Positions 45,101 to 60,300 of a stretch of DNA of 64,000 bases are shown here, piece after piece (positions within the stretch are counted from its first letter, which is position 1; each line of letters starts with the position of its first letter). The notes below the pieces were generated by a model, which did not search any database, had not been told where the DNA came from, and saw nothing but the letters and a program-made list of their open reading frames with translations. Both the position numbers and the translations under genes were made by a program. The stretch comes from Arbacia lixula (Eukaryota; Echinodermata; Echinoidea; Arbacioida; Arbaciidae), in assembly GCA_963669155.1 (NCBI GenBank), contig OZ022586.1, forward strand, positions 1,799,524 through 1,863,523, written 5' to 3'.

Positions 45101-48100
45101 TGCGGCAGATTTATTGCTGCTCAATGGGATTCATGTGTATGACTCATGCAAAAAGGCACAAGTGCCGCATGGAGACACTTACTGAAAGCGTCGTGCATGT
45201 CTGCACTTGCTGCCTGACCATATAGAGATATGCCTCCAAACAGTAATGTAATGCTAGTAGTCACAGTGATAAGAATGATGATGAGGTAATATGTGATTGC
45301 TATGGTGTTGATGACAGTGACATAGCAATGGTGTTTTTTTGTAACATGACCATCGTTTCTGCTGTCACCGTCCCTCCATTCATGCAAGGATCCTGGTGGC
45401 TTACCAAGAGTGTATGATGAGAACATTGACTTCTCTGAAGGGCATATGCATTGATACAGTGAAACCTGCCGATGTAAACCACATTTGTTGGTTTATGTGA
45501 GAATTGTTTCTCATTGAAATCTGTATTAACTTGTACATAAAGACCACATGCTTGTGGAGACCTCCTTTCTTGCCTCCATTTAGTGGTCTTTACATACAGG
45601 TTTTACTATAGTGATTTTGGTTGATCAAGCAAAGAAGCTCAGACTAGATGGAATGGAGGAGGGTGATGGTGATGGCAAGGGTGTAAATTATGACATGTGA
45701 TTAAACCATAATAATGATGATGATTGTGATTATGGTGTGGATGGTCATGGGGAGTATGTTATGTATGATTGCAGATGTTAGAAATAGATACCAATAGATC
45801 GGAGGAGGAAAAATATCATGTGGAAAGAGAAAAGGAATGACCCCAGATTTCTTAGAATTGATGTGTGTTGAATGTGGCTCATGGATGTATGTTCTGTGTA
45901 AATACTGCTGCTTCAGTGTCTAATATTTATAGTGACATACACTCGATGTAAAAAGTCTTAACCGATATTTCTGTAACAAATATAATGATCTTACTCTACA
46001 CTCGACACCTTTCAGGACAAGCTGCACCAGAAAGTAAGTCCAGTCAAGTGAAAATCCAGTCAAGTGAAAGTCTTTTGTTCAATGTTTCATTTTTCCTGTT
46101 GTTATTGTCAGTTCTTAATAGTACACTTGTGGAAGTAACTTGGACAAGCATCTACACTACAAAGGGACATGCCTAGCATAGCAACACATATATGAATGGA
46201 GGTGTTGTTATGAGTGTGCAATCATTCAAGAAGAATTACACTTAGACAATACATTTCCTAAATTATGCATTTTTAGTTTATATACAATTAGTTTGATGTA
46301 TATCATTTGATGATAGCGGTTTTCTTTGTTTAGTTGACTTGTTTTGATGTTTTCATGATATGTATTAAGATGTGTTATTGTTTTTGTTTGGTTATTGTCT
46401 GTGAACTATGCATGTACATAGCATAAACTTATGTACTGATCTTTTAGTACATCTTGAATTTCATACCAGCATTGGCTCATATAATAAGTAATTTATTTGC
46501 CATTCCACAAGTAGAATATGATATCTTAAAGCAGAAAATGATATATATTTGATAGTTGATCTGTGTTCAGTAGTTTCATGGTGCCTTTCAGAATATACAG
46601 ATATCTCATTAGTAGTACTAGTACCTCACTGAAATCAATGTAGGATATACCAGATAACAGCTGACTGGAAACTAGTCATACTTGCACACAGCAAGTGCAA
46701 TTACATTTATTTTATTTCCACTTATTCTCCACTTTAAAGGATCTGGAATGATTTCTAATGCAACTTGCACTACAACAATTGTTTTCATTCAGTGTTCTGT
46801 CAAGATTGTTTGGTTTAGTTTTAATATTCATTTTCTGTTAATTACAATTAGATGTTTTGTCAACTTTTTGGTCATAATATTCATGTTTATTGGTTGGGCT
46901 TTTAGGATCTAGATCAATTTTAAATACAAACTGCAGTACAAGAGTTGTTCGAATTCAGTGTCCTGTCAAGATTGTTTGGTTTTGATACTCAGGTTCTTGT
47001 TATTTGAGTTGTTGCTTATTTTCATGGATTTTTAATTTTTTTTGAAGCATAGAGAGGTGTATTTCTCAATCCGTTTGCTGGCATATTTGATTGTGTAATT
47101 GTTGTCTGAGGTGACAATGAGGAATGTGATTCATTTCACATGCATGTCCTTTTTGTTTACTTCTTTTAATACATCAAATATTTTATACAGTGTGTGAGGA
47201 ATACATAATCTATAAATGACTATCATTCACTTTTTATTTTGTGAGTTTGATTTGATTATTCCTACATGTATAAGTATGTTAACATCATTGCATCAACTAT
47301 CAATCTGTTCCTGGCAACAATTTTTAAAGAGCTTGAGTTCAATGAGTTCAATCTTGCAATCAGCTGCAGTCGGCTCTTTTCATCTGTACTCATGATAAAA
47401 TTGAAACTGCTCTTGCTGGCAAAATATTGAAACCCCATTTATGTTGATAACATTTCTTATGCAAGAAATTACATTCTGTAGTAATTCATTGTGCAATCTT
47501 TATAGCAATGGATGTTGCTATTGTAAGTCGAGGAAAGTGAAGATTTCAGTTTATTTATTAAGTTTTCTTCTGCATGGTTTAAGATTTGATATTTTGAAAT
47601 GGTCACATGATCACAGGTACTGGAGGACGACATCGCCAACCACCGGACAGCCGTGGACTCGGTCAATGCTGCGGCCAAGCAGCTCATGACCACAGTACCC
47701 CCTCAGGAGGCCAAACTTGTCCAGGACAAGCTGGACCGCATCAACCATCGCTATGGCGATGTATCATCGGCTGCAAGGGACCACGGGGAAGGGCTGCAAG
47801 CGCTGAGTAGAAAGCTGTCAGAGTTTGAGAAGGAGGTGGACGACTTTGAGGATTGGCTTCTGCCAGACCTGGAGACATTGGAGTCAGAGGCTCTGATGAA
47901 GCAGGAACCGGCTAATACCGCCAACACGCTCAAGGTTTGGCACTTTCTGGACTATACAAACATAACCTCTTTACGATAACTGGTGCCCTGATTCAGTGAT
48001 AGGTCATAAATAGTTAAAGGAGAACAATACCTTAAGAAAAGAAAGTTATTAACTATCTAAAATAGAAAGCCTTTGCCTTGCTGATTGATCAATGATCAGC

Positions 48101-48310
48101 TAGTTTGATATGACAATGTAGGCAGTGTCTTGTCTGCCTTTTTAATTTTGTATGAAATACATTTCCTTCTCCATCATATGATGAACATTTGCAAAAAAAA
48201 TTATCAGAATTACTCTATTTGCAATTTTAATAATTGACAAATGTAAATATGTCATTAGTGAGAATATTGAGATATATCTGTCAAAAAACATATCAAAAAT
48301 CTTGTTTCCT

Positions 48311-48351
<41 letters not shown>

Positions 48352-51300
48352 GCCTCTGCTCAGGATGTAACTCGTCGCCATGACAACCGCAAGCCCCAGT
48401 ACTCCCGCATCCACCAGCTTGCCGAGGCGCTCCTCTCAGACCCCAAGGCCAACGACACCTCTTACGTCACCGCTGTGGTCAACAGCGTGGACAAGAACTA
48501 CATGGACTTTGAGGAGGCTCTCAAGAAGAGGTCAGAAAGATTTCCTCATAACTTGCTGATCATATTTAAAGGAAGAGTTCACCCTGAAATTAAGTTTCAA
48601 TAAATGCAGACACATGAAAAAAACATATCAGTGAAGGTTTGATGAAAATCTGTCAAACGATACAAGAGTATTGATCTTTTAAAGTTTTGATTTTGTGACA
48701 TCATGTGCGTGGTGCTCTCCTACATGTATAGGTTGTATACAATTTTTTATGAAAATGTGTAGTTTCTCAAAAAGGTATGCATTCTTTAACCTGTGTGATA
48801 CATCATGAGAAATACATTTTTACACATTTACCTGTATGAAAACAATTCATTCTATTCTCCAATACAGAAAGAGAATGATAATATAAAGGGAATTATACTG
48901 CACACAACATAGGGGAGAGCACCTCGCACATGATGTCGCAAAATTTAAATTTCAAGATCATAACTGTGTTATCCTTTGACCGATTTTCGTCAAACCGTCA
49001 CTTATTTGTTACTTTCATGTTCCTGGTTTTATTGAAACTAATTCATCCTCAGGGTGAATTATCCCTTCAACTACTGTATGCTTTTTGTGAAAAATTCTGC
49101 ATATTATATATTTGGGGAGTCTGGCAGTGCTAAAGTTATGATTGCTCAATTGAAACGCATTTGTTTGTCCTCATTTGGCATCACTCTTGGATGTGAATGT
49201 GCCATTTAGAACCCATGGGTTGCAAGTTAGTCTTACTTCTTGTATGATTTTCATGTTGATAGGAACAAGGACTTGGCCCGGAAGCGAGACGCGGAACAGA
49301 AGTACGGCAAACGTCACCAGGACACCACCCAGTGGTTGACCGGTATGGAGAGGAAGATCAATCAGCTACCGGTCAGCGGCAAGGATCTGGCCATGGTCCA
49401 GAGACAGCTTGAGGAGATTAAGGTAAGGATGGTCAAGAAAAACATATCTAAATTGGTCCCAAATTCCTAACTTTTTGTGTCAAAAAGGTTTTTATGTAAA
49501 AAGTTGTTGAAAGTTACAATGTACATCAATTTTCTCAAGGTTTGCATTGTCACTGGTATTTTTACTTTGCATTACTGCTGACACAGGAAAAGGAGATTAA
49601 AGCAATGATGGCCAAAGTAAAAAAGTATTGTTACATACGTTACAATCACACTGTTATTTTGACTTTCTCCAACAAGTTGTTTGAAGCCATGTCAAGTTGT
49701 GCAATCTCACTGACGTTTTCACTTCCAATCACGCAGCCAATCCAACAAGAGGTGGTCAACTACAAACCCAGCGTGGAGACGTGCAACAAGCTGGGACATA
49801 ACTACGACACCGTCGTCAGGGAGACAGACACACCAATCGTGGCTCAGCCGCATATCCGGTCACTCCAGGCCATGATGCCCAAAGCTGGACAAGTCAAGCC
49901 CTCAGCCACTGGTCAAGAACTGGACAGGAGTGGTATCTACCAGGAAGGTGAGTGACCATTACTTATTGATTGATTCAATAATTAATGTTTTAATTCACAT
50001 ATGTATGGTGCACAATGAATCTAGGTGTAATATCACCATGACATGGCGGGTTATCTTCCAATGGCACATTAGGACTGCTCTAACAAACAGTACCTGTCTG
50101 TAGATGTAGATGTAAATTTTTTAAGACAAAATACAGGACTGGACAACAGCATAGTTACAACAATACTGCCCTAATGTGACAAAAGGAAGCAATCAACAAA
50201 AGAGACTTTTCTTGTAAATTAGCAAAATGTGTCTGTCACTTTCATTGGCATCAGTGCAACAACACATCTAAGAATATCTCGCAGCAAGATGAACATTTCT
50301 TGTCTAGATATTGCCTGTATGTAGGGAATGCTGGGTACAATCTAAGAATACCAATTACCCAGATTTGAGTGATTTGTCACTTGCTTCCTTTTGTCGGAGT
50401 AGGGCAGAATACAGGATCATAGCATATCATAAAGCTACCTATACAAATATATGCACTATGGATGAAAAAAAAGGCTCAAAAAACAATGTAAGTGAGCAAT
50501 TCTTTGAATCATACATTGTTACTCCTACATTGTTGAATTTTCTTACCTTTATTTCCATCAACAGATGAGACACCTACGGAACGCCAGCTCAATGATGTCA
50601 ACCGTCGCTATGACGACCTCCTGAAGGACTTGCAGTTCCGCGTGGATGACCTGCAGTTGACCCGACAGTACATCGAGAGAGACCAGCGAGTCGGCGAGCA
50701 GCTTGAGTGGGTCGTTGCCACGGAGACACAGCTGGCCAGGACAGAGCCCCGCCTCCCGGCAACAGAGATCGAGCCCTTGGAGCAGGAGATTGCAAATCTT
50801 GAGGTATGATGGGTCCTTCACTTTTCATATCAAGTTGTAGCAATATGTCCAGCATAGAAGGAGTTAATGGTACTGTAGAGAGATATCCTACAAACAAAGT
50901 GATTTCCTAGATTTTAGTGAAAGGGCTTTCAGGGGTAATTTCAATTTACAAAGGAATTTTAGGCATACACCTAGTAGTAAGGATAGCATGCTCCATCCTG
51001 TAAATGAATTAAAAAAGTGATTTCCATAAAGACAATAAAATCAGAGAATCAGTGTATAAGTAGTAAATGCTGAGGTGATATGATTATAGTGTATATTATT
51101 ATTGATTATACAATATATTTGTGTGATTATATATACTGTGCAGTGCATATTTGATATATTGTATTTTCTTAAGAAATAATGATGTGACCTGTATGAATTT
51201 CAACCTCGTTGCATTGAAATCACACCCTCACGTTTCCTATTCTGATGTACAGCATCCATCGTATGCAGTGTTAGAGTCACATCCTCCCCTCCCCTGTTCT

Positions 51301-54300
51301 GATTTATGACATGTCATCTACTCTTTTAGTTTAAAATACACACCCTCCCCTTCCCTGTCCTGAGCAATGACATGTCATCTACTCAATTATTACAAAGTAC
51401 ACATCCTCCCCTCTCCTGTCCTGATCTATAACTTGATCTACTCACTTAGTTTTAAATCCGCACCTCCTTCTCTGTTTCAACCTCCAGCACCTCATCACCG
51501 ACATCGCAGCTCACAAGACTCCGGTCGACGATGTCAGCCTCCGCAGCGAGCAGTTTGTGGCTGACAACAAGGACGCCCTCCCGTACGACAAGCAGGACGA
51601 CCTGAACCGGCGCACGGCGACGCTGAAAGAACGTTACGGCAAACTCGATGTCACCTCCCAAGATTGGCGGCAGAAGGCCATTGATGAGCTGAACAGGCTC
51701 AAGCAAGAACGTGAACATGTGGTGAGAACGCCAACTTTTTGTGGCCTCTGTGGCTGATGCTTTATCGTAGTTTGTTAGTAGTGATTGTAATCAAAAGGAG
51801 GGTTGTTAGTAGTGATTGTAATGAAAAGGAGGTCTGTTAGTAGTGATTGTAATGAAAAGGAGGTTTGTTAGTAGTGATTTTAATCAAAAGGAGGTTTGTT
51901 AGTAGTGATTTAAATCAAAAGGAGGGTTGGTAGTAGTAATTGTAATGAAAAGGAGGTTTGTTAGTAGTGATTGTAATGAAAAGGAGGGTTGTTAGTAGTG
52001 ATTGTAATGAAAAGGAGGTTTGTTAGTAGTGATTTTAATCAAAAGGAGGGTTGGTAGTAGTAATTGTAATGAAAAGGAGGTTTGTTAGTAGTGATTGTAA
52101 TGAAAAGGAGGTTTGTTAGTAGTGATTGTAATGAAAAGGAGGTTTGTTAGTTGTGATTGTAATGAAAAGGAGGGTTGTTAGTAGTGATTGTAATCAAAAG
52201 GAGGGTTGTTAGTAGTGATTGTAATGAAAAGGAGGTTTGTTAGTAGTGATTTTAATGCAAAGAAGAAGAGGTAGAAGAAAAATGAAAGAAAGGCTAGGAG
52301 AAGAAGGATGATGAGAAAGAGAATGAGGATGTGAAACACGAAGTGGACAAAGAACATGTGGTGAGTAGGCCGTCTTTTTGTTTTCTCCATGGCTGATGCC
52401 TTAATGTGGTTTGTGAATTGTGATTGAAGTGAAAAGAAGAAGGTGGAGAAGAAATACAAAAGAAAGGGTAGGGGAAGAAGGATGATAAGAAAGAGGATGA
52501 GGATGTGAAAGAGGAAAAGGACGAAGAAGACAGTGGAACAGGTAGAGGACAAGGTGAGGAATAAAGAAAAAAAGGAAAAGGAAAAAAAATATATATGAAG
52601 TGAGAAGAGGAAGATACTCTAATCTCAAAATCTCTACATCTTCTTTTTGCATAGCTGTCGCTGGCTGAGCGTCTACAGAGGGCGCTTGCCGCTCTGGCTG
52701 ACCTGCTGGACTGGGTTGCCGAGGCAGAGAGGAAGCTGGGATCAGAACAGCCCATGTCTGAGACCACCAAGATACTGGGAACACAGGCCAAAGACCATAA
52801 GGTATGTACATGGTTTGGAACAAATTGAATGTATTCAAAATCCAACTACGTATGCATGTATTATAGTGATATTAAATGTTTCATTGATAAATTGTGATTA
52901 TATAGTTGAGAAATATAGTGGAAAATAAATGTATAGATGAAAGAAATGAGTATCCAGCAGCTTGTTGTTATGCACTACTTATGCAGACAGGAACATCATA
53001 CAATGTATGATCAGATTTGGAAAATGAAGTGTACGGTATGGCTACATGTAGGTACAACCTTAGGTGGTGTAAATATTTTGTTTCTAAAGCTATTAAAAAT
53101 AAAATGTCATTGATATGAAGATGGAAGAAATCTAGACATAAAAAACTTGTTATCATTCTTCCTTTTCCTTGTAGATTCTGCATGAGGACATCGTAGCCCA
53201 CCAGCAGCCGGTAGTCGAGGTATTCCAGACAGCCCAGCAACTCCTTGACGAGTTCGCTGACCGCCTCAAGCCCTCTGACCGCACCAAGCTGCAGGACCTG
53301 AGCTCAGACCTGAAGCGGCGCTATGACACCGTCTTCATCCAATCCCAGACCCGCGAGAACCGTCTCGGTACCGCCATCCCCGAGCTGGCTAAGATCCTCG
53401 AGGACGATCAGGAGATCTTGGCGTGGCTCGGAGATACAGAGCGCCACCTTGAGACGACGGGGAAGAATATCGGGAGGGATTTGAAGACGCTGAAGGGGCA
53501 GTTTGAGGAGCAGAGTAATTTCAACGAGGAGATTCTGACTGAAGGAGCAGATGTTCGGTTCCTTAACATGAATGTCAAGAGGAACATGGACCTGGAGAAG
53601 GTGAATGATCATCATCATCCTAAGAACTTCTATTTTGTCAGAAACTAGTATGCATATGTTTGCAACTTCTGCAGCTCTTGTCATATATGACAGAAGGTAT
53701 GACAGGATCTAAACAATTTGCACACTAAGTCATTTCAGTTATCATCAAAATTGATGGATTGCCATATATGTATAGTATGCATATTAGCATTACACTTTTC
53801 ACTTTATGATATAGCACAATTATCACAATACACAGAATAGATGTATTTTAATCAAGAAGTAAGTTGATATAACAGCATGAACTACAGCTCAGGTGACTCC
53901 ACAGAGTACAAAAAATGCTATGATGATGAGAAAATTAAATAATACAAAATTTGGTCTCTCAGGTTTACCGTGAGGAGCTGAGTAGCTTCCGCCAGTCCGT
54001 ACTTCCGCGCAAATTCAACGACTCCTTCCGTGAGGACCCAGAACCGACCACGCTCCGCGACCTCCTCACCGGCGTCAACAATCGCTATGGCGATGTGAAG
54101 ACATCATCATCCGCGCTGACCCAGCGATTGCGGATGCTTGTTGACCATCACCAGCTGTTCAGTAACGCCGTAGAGGGCGTGCTTCCGTGGTTGGGCGGGG
54201 CTGAGACGACGCTGGATAAACTGCTGAAGGAGCCAATCAGCGCTGACCCTGCGGCGATCGAGAAACAGATCGAGAAGTTGCAGGTAAGTGACCGAGATTT

Positions 54301-57300
54301 AGACATCGGAGATTCATGTATGCAGATTACAAAGTACAGTCAAACCTGTCTTAGTGGCCACCTGTCTGTAGCAGCCAACCTGTCTATAGTGGCCACTAAA
54401 ATAATTCCTCAGGAGAGATATCATGTGTTACGAAACCTGTTTGTAGCAGACACATGTCTATAAAGGCCACAATATGTGTCTCCCTTGGGTGGCCATTGTA
54501 GGCAGGTTTCACTGTAAAGTGCTTCTTAAACATAGTATAAATCATTATATCAGCACTTTATTCTATGCCTGTTCTACTTTCCTTATATTTGCAAATTATA
54601 GCGAGCTCTTCATGGGCTTTTGATACTATGTACCAGGAATACACATTCATCACAAATTGCATGATGGGATATGTGTTTAGTCCCTTTGCAAAATTGGAAT
54701 AGTTACACAAAAAGGGTTAAATCTAGTAATCAATTTTGTACAAATGTACATATACAGTGAAATCTTTCTATAGTGGCCACCCAAGGGAAACCAAAATTGT
54801 GGCCTTTATAGACAGGTAACTGCTCTCGACAGGTTCTTTAATACATGATATCTCTCCGGGGGAATTATTTTAGTGGCCACTGTAGACAGGTTGGCTGCTA
54901 TAGACAGGTTTGACTGTACATGTAATATGGAGATTTGATATCAGACCAAGGAAAAATGAGGCAAATATAGTCAAACCTGTCTATAGCAGCCAACCTGTCT
55001 ATAGTGGCCACTAAAATAATTCCCCCAGAGACAGATCATGTATTAAAGAACCTGTCTATAGCAGTCACCTGTCTATAAAGGCCACATGTCTATAAAGGCC
55101 ACAATTTGTGTTTCCCTTTGGTGGCCACTATAGACATGTTTCACTGTAGTAGATGACTGGAATTACCCATATCTTTTTGCTGGGGCATCATTTACACTCA
55201 AATGTTTTAGGAAACTCCATGTGCATTATTTGATTAAGAAAGAGAGAACACAGCTTGTTGTTGATGTCATACTATAATATTGACTCTCTAGTTGTTGGGC
55301 TATGATTTTCTATGATAGGATAATGGCCTTACCACAGTAGTTGGATTTTCTGTGATTGATAAGACCTGTGCACTAATGTGATCAGTTTATCTACAAGTGC
55401 TCAATTTGATTTCTATCAATTTGATGTAATTTTACTTTATTTTGATATTTAATATCTATCTTCAACAAACCAGGATTTCAGAGTAAGTACTTGAAAAAGA
55501 TATACATGTATCTACTTAGTATCATGTATCCTGCTTCATTGTTACCCAGTATCAAGAATTCACCACTCATTTGCTTGAGATTATTTACTGTGAACATTAC
55601 ACTCCCTTCAATTGTGATCATGATGAATGTCAGTGTGCGCATGGTAAATTAAAGTGTTAGTTGTTTGAACTTTGTAGTTGATGAAAGGAATATATATCAG
55701 CGGACATTGTCAAGTATTTTTCATTTATTTAGAGCATGTTTGTATTGTTTTATATTGAAACACTGTCCATACGTGAAATGATTAGGAAATTAGCTTTAAT
55801 TCACTGCCAGTCTAACATTAAGCTTGTTTTGAAAGATGCATGATACAATTTATAGGAATCAATTTGGTGCATCGGACCAGTTTTTATATTTATTTGATAA
55901 TGACCATTTCATACTACATGTACATGTATGTACTCTTATGCAGTTTCATCTCCAAAACAAACATTCATGACACACAATAATTATTGTTTGGATACTGTGA
56001 AATTTTTTTGTATTGATTTAGTTTGTGTATACACTTGCTTTTGTATTTAATGTGATAATATGTGTATTCTGTATGTATGTCAAAATCAATTCATTATCAA
56101 TTATAGGTACAACGACGCATAAACCATACATAATATTTCTTAATTGCACAGTACAATGATACCTGTAGTGTATTTTATTTACATGTCAAAATCAAATCAT
56201 TATCAATTACATATAGAGGAACACATCAACCCTATATATTATTTCTTCATTGCACACAAAATATGTAGGTCTGATAGAAATTCCATTGATTGATGATAGA
56301 GAATCTACATGTATTCGCATATTTGAAGTAAATTTGGGGATAATGTTGAACATATATGATTTCACATGTACCACATATTACACACATGCATTCATTTTAG
56401 AACACATCTTGTTACAGGCATCATCTATACCACATTTGTTAAAGACTTCAATTGTGTGAGTTTGTTATGAGATAATTTGTGACTAGATTAGTCACATATT
56501 AGTTATTGTTTTTCTTGAAAGGACTAAATCTCTAAGGCCGGCACAAACAGGAAAGATGATAGTAACAATAAATACGAACCTTTTGAGGTAAAGTAGCTGT
56601 CAAAAAACATTTTAAAAAGATTATTCTCGTGAATTAAAAGGAGTTGTGTTGTACATAAGACAATTTTAATTTCTGTTTTTTTTGTTAACTCTGTGAACCT
56701 GAAAAATTTGACCACTTGCTCTATATCATTGTAAATCAATGCATAGTCCTGTACTAGAGTTTATAGTTTTACCAAACATGTATTAACCTTTGACCTCTTA
56801 ACCCTCGACCTTTCAGAACCTGAGGAATGATGTGGTTCAGCACCTGAGCGATGTGGACAAGGTCAGTGACACGGCCGGTGACCTGGTCAGTGTCCACCCC
56901 GCGGTGGAACGTGATGTCCTCGGACAGTCAGGTAGGTGTCTTAACCCTCTATGCTGTAGAGCTGGGGCCATATTCATGAAAGCTTACTAGCCTAGTTAGT
57001 TCCTAAAATGCATGCACCTAGATGCACTTTAGCAATAGGCTTAGATAGGTTTCATGAATATGGCCCCTGTAGTTTAGCACCAGTTTTATACCCCAATCCC
57101 AGAAAGCAGTATTACAGCAAGCACAGAAAGATTCTTCAACAACAGGAAAGAAAGACAAGTACCCTTACACCAAGAGTTAATGCCGAACATTGAAAAACAA
57201 CAACAACAACTCTAATTTATGTGCTTGGTATTTCAGATGACATCAATGCACGCTACAAGGCTCTTGAAGGGCAGATTGACGACCGATTGGCCGCACTCCG

Positions 57301-60300
57301 TCGTGCCCTCAGCCAATCACAGGGCGTGCAGGAGAACCTGGACATGCTGCTCCGCTGGCTGGACAAGGCCGAGAGGGAGTGCTACAACATGGAGAAAGGA
57401 ACGCTCATCAGTCTCCAGAGGGAGCCGCTCCTGGAGAACACAGAGGCACAACAGGTAGGTGGGATGGGTTGGGACTGGAGCTAGTAGTGTCGCTGGTATT
57501 GGTATCAAGATCGATCAAGTGCAACTACTCAATGCAGTTCAAATCAGTTTTTAATATCATCTCACAATCTCACAGCCTCTTCTGAATTGCATGACAATTT
57601 ACAACATCTAAAAATATGCACATGCAAAACCAGTTAAAGAAAATACATAGATTCATGAAATAGTGCTTGGAAATATGCAAATATCCAGAGATAATAAATA
57701 AATAGATATATAAATGCAAGTTGATACTTTGACTGGTATGGTATATTCAGTTGAAGATGATAAATAGATAAATAGATACAAATGAATAATGATACATGGA
57801 TGATTTCATAACTGGACATGCTGGTTTCTATTGGGTTGGGACTGAAGATAGATGTTATTTGTCTTGGGATTGGGATATTTAAAAAAAAAATAGAACTGGA
57901 CATGCTTGTTTCTCAGATCAGCAGGTGGGTTGGAGGCAATATTGGTGTCGGTATCGGATTATATCTTGATTTAAATGTTGTGTTTCTGCTTCATGTTAGA
58001 TTCTACAAAAGGACATTGTTGGCCACCGGCCGGACATCGAGGCTGTCAACCGCGCAGCTACAGAGCTCATTAAGACGAGCGAGCCACGCGAGGCCAAGCT
58101 CATCAGCGAGAAGCTCGCAGAGGTCAACGACCGCTACGCCAAGGTCGACGACACTACCAAGCAGCATGGCGCCCTCTTAGGGGGCCTGACGGACAGGGTG
58201 AGCGACTTTGAGGCGAGGGTGGATCGTCTGGAGGAGTGGGAGCTGCCGGTGATTAAGACGCTGAACGCCAAGGAGATGGGCAAGATGGAGACACCACAGC
58301 TCATCAACAAACTCAAGGTGAAGATTTCTACTTGAAGGAAAATGACATAGTGCTGACAACATAAGGCAAATTGTACATAGCGCTTGATATGGAGCTCATA
58401 ATAACGGTTGCTGTCACAATTTATGTTTCCAGTTATATTTCCCCATGGCGATGGCATTATGTTTTCGGGTTGTCCATATGTCTGTCTGTTCGCATCGGTA
58501 TAAGCAATGTCTTGAGAACCGTTCAACGGATTTGCTTCAAACTTGATACCTGTATGTAATTATTAGAACCAATGATCTATGTAAAATTGGGGTCAAATTT
58601 GACAGAGGTCAAAGGTCAAAGAATATTGTAATACAAATGGCCATCCGGAAACCTTTTACTCAATATCTTGAGAACAAGGAGGCATGTTTATGGACAGCGT
58701 GGCACTTGAATTGCTCTAGTTTTTCCATAGCACGAACATTAATGATGAGTTTTCCCCAATGAAGATACATGTACACTGGGACTAACCCTGTTTCCATCTC
58801 CATGGACTCTATGTCAGGACGTACGCCAGCAGGTGGACAGCCAGCGCCCCACCCTCAAGGAGGTGCGACACATCGGGGAGGGACTCATCAAGGAACCCAA
58901 GGCCAACGACACCTCCCATGTCAAGACCATCTTGGGCAACGTGGATCTCAACTGGTCCACACTAGAGGACAGTCTAGGACAGAGGTACAGTGTCCCATCT
59001 AACTTGTTGCTCACAGTATAATTTTGGGGCTTTGAGAATCCTGGTCCCCTAAGGATGTCAAAATTTGTCATGGAACTAGTGTATCCAATTTGGTGTGCCT
59101 TGATTGTGCCCTATAATGAATATGAAGCTTATTCATAGCCTTTTGTGTATTGTCTGAACAGCAGATTGTATGTGAGTCGTGCTACTTAGTATCTAAGTGG
59201 AAAAAAGCCAGCCGGCATATCCTACATTATATGCGGGCTCAGTAAAGGAGAGGTTAATATATACATATTTGGTATAATGTCATATACATGTAGAATGATA
59301 TATGGTGTGATATACATGTAGTACAGTATCATACACAAGATGAAGATGGCATCGTGTGTCTTGTAGCATATATATTGTGTAGTATCATAAACAAGTAAGG
59401 ACACCAGCATATTATTATCATTATCATGATAACCTTTGACCTTTGACCTCTGCCACAGACTGAAGCAGGTGGATGACCTGCAGGCCGCGGCCCAGAAGTA
59501 CGGCAGCCAACACAAGGACACCACCTTCTGGCTGGGCAACATGGAGCGGCGCATTGACCAGGCCAAGCCCCAGACCACTGACCGGGCTGCCATCCAGGCT
59601 AAACTCAAGGAGCTCAAGGTAAGGCAATCTAGAGCCAACTCTTGGATTTTCTTAAGATCACTCATATCAGAAAATTTCAATTTCAATTTAAAATGACACA
59701 GTTTTACCTTAAACTCAACTATTGTCTTGGCAAATTATGAGATTTTGAATGAATTCTCATGAAAAAAATATAAACCAATCATAACATTTGAACTTGTTAT
59801 TTATTTTCATTCAAATTTTGAGAATTCATTTTCCATCTTTTTACTGTCTTTACAGTTACTAAATTTCACTTGTTTTTTTTTTGAATGAATAAGAAAGATA
59901 TGAATTTGAATTTCCATTCACAACCATTGCTTTGATAGAAAAGTGTTGCCAATTTGGATGATAAAATAATCATAGAAGCTCAAAATGTCATGAGCCACAT
60001 TGCATAGCAGATGATTGTACTTTTTGCAACTGGGAAATGATTTCTTCCTCAAATTGGCATCTCTGCAGCCTTTACTGGAGGAGGTTGATTCCTACGAACC
60101 CAACATCACCAACATCAACCGGACAGGGGACTCCTTCGATGCTCTGAAGAGGGAGGTGGGGCAACCGGTGCCGTGCCGACCACTCTACCGGTCCACCCAG
60201 CTTGGCCTGGAAGCCGTGCCTGCATCCAGGGTGGAGTCAGAACCTCATGTGGATGGTACGATAGTTGGAAGGACTATTGCACAGCTTTGAGTGTGCGATA

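Noticed and set aside
51769-52260. Regular 31-bp repeat as a CRISPR array
   Set aside because: The copies are contiguous with no unique spacers, and the gene is a spliced animal gene.
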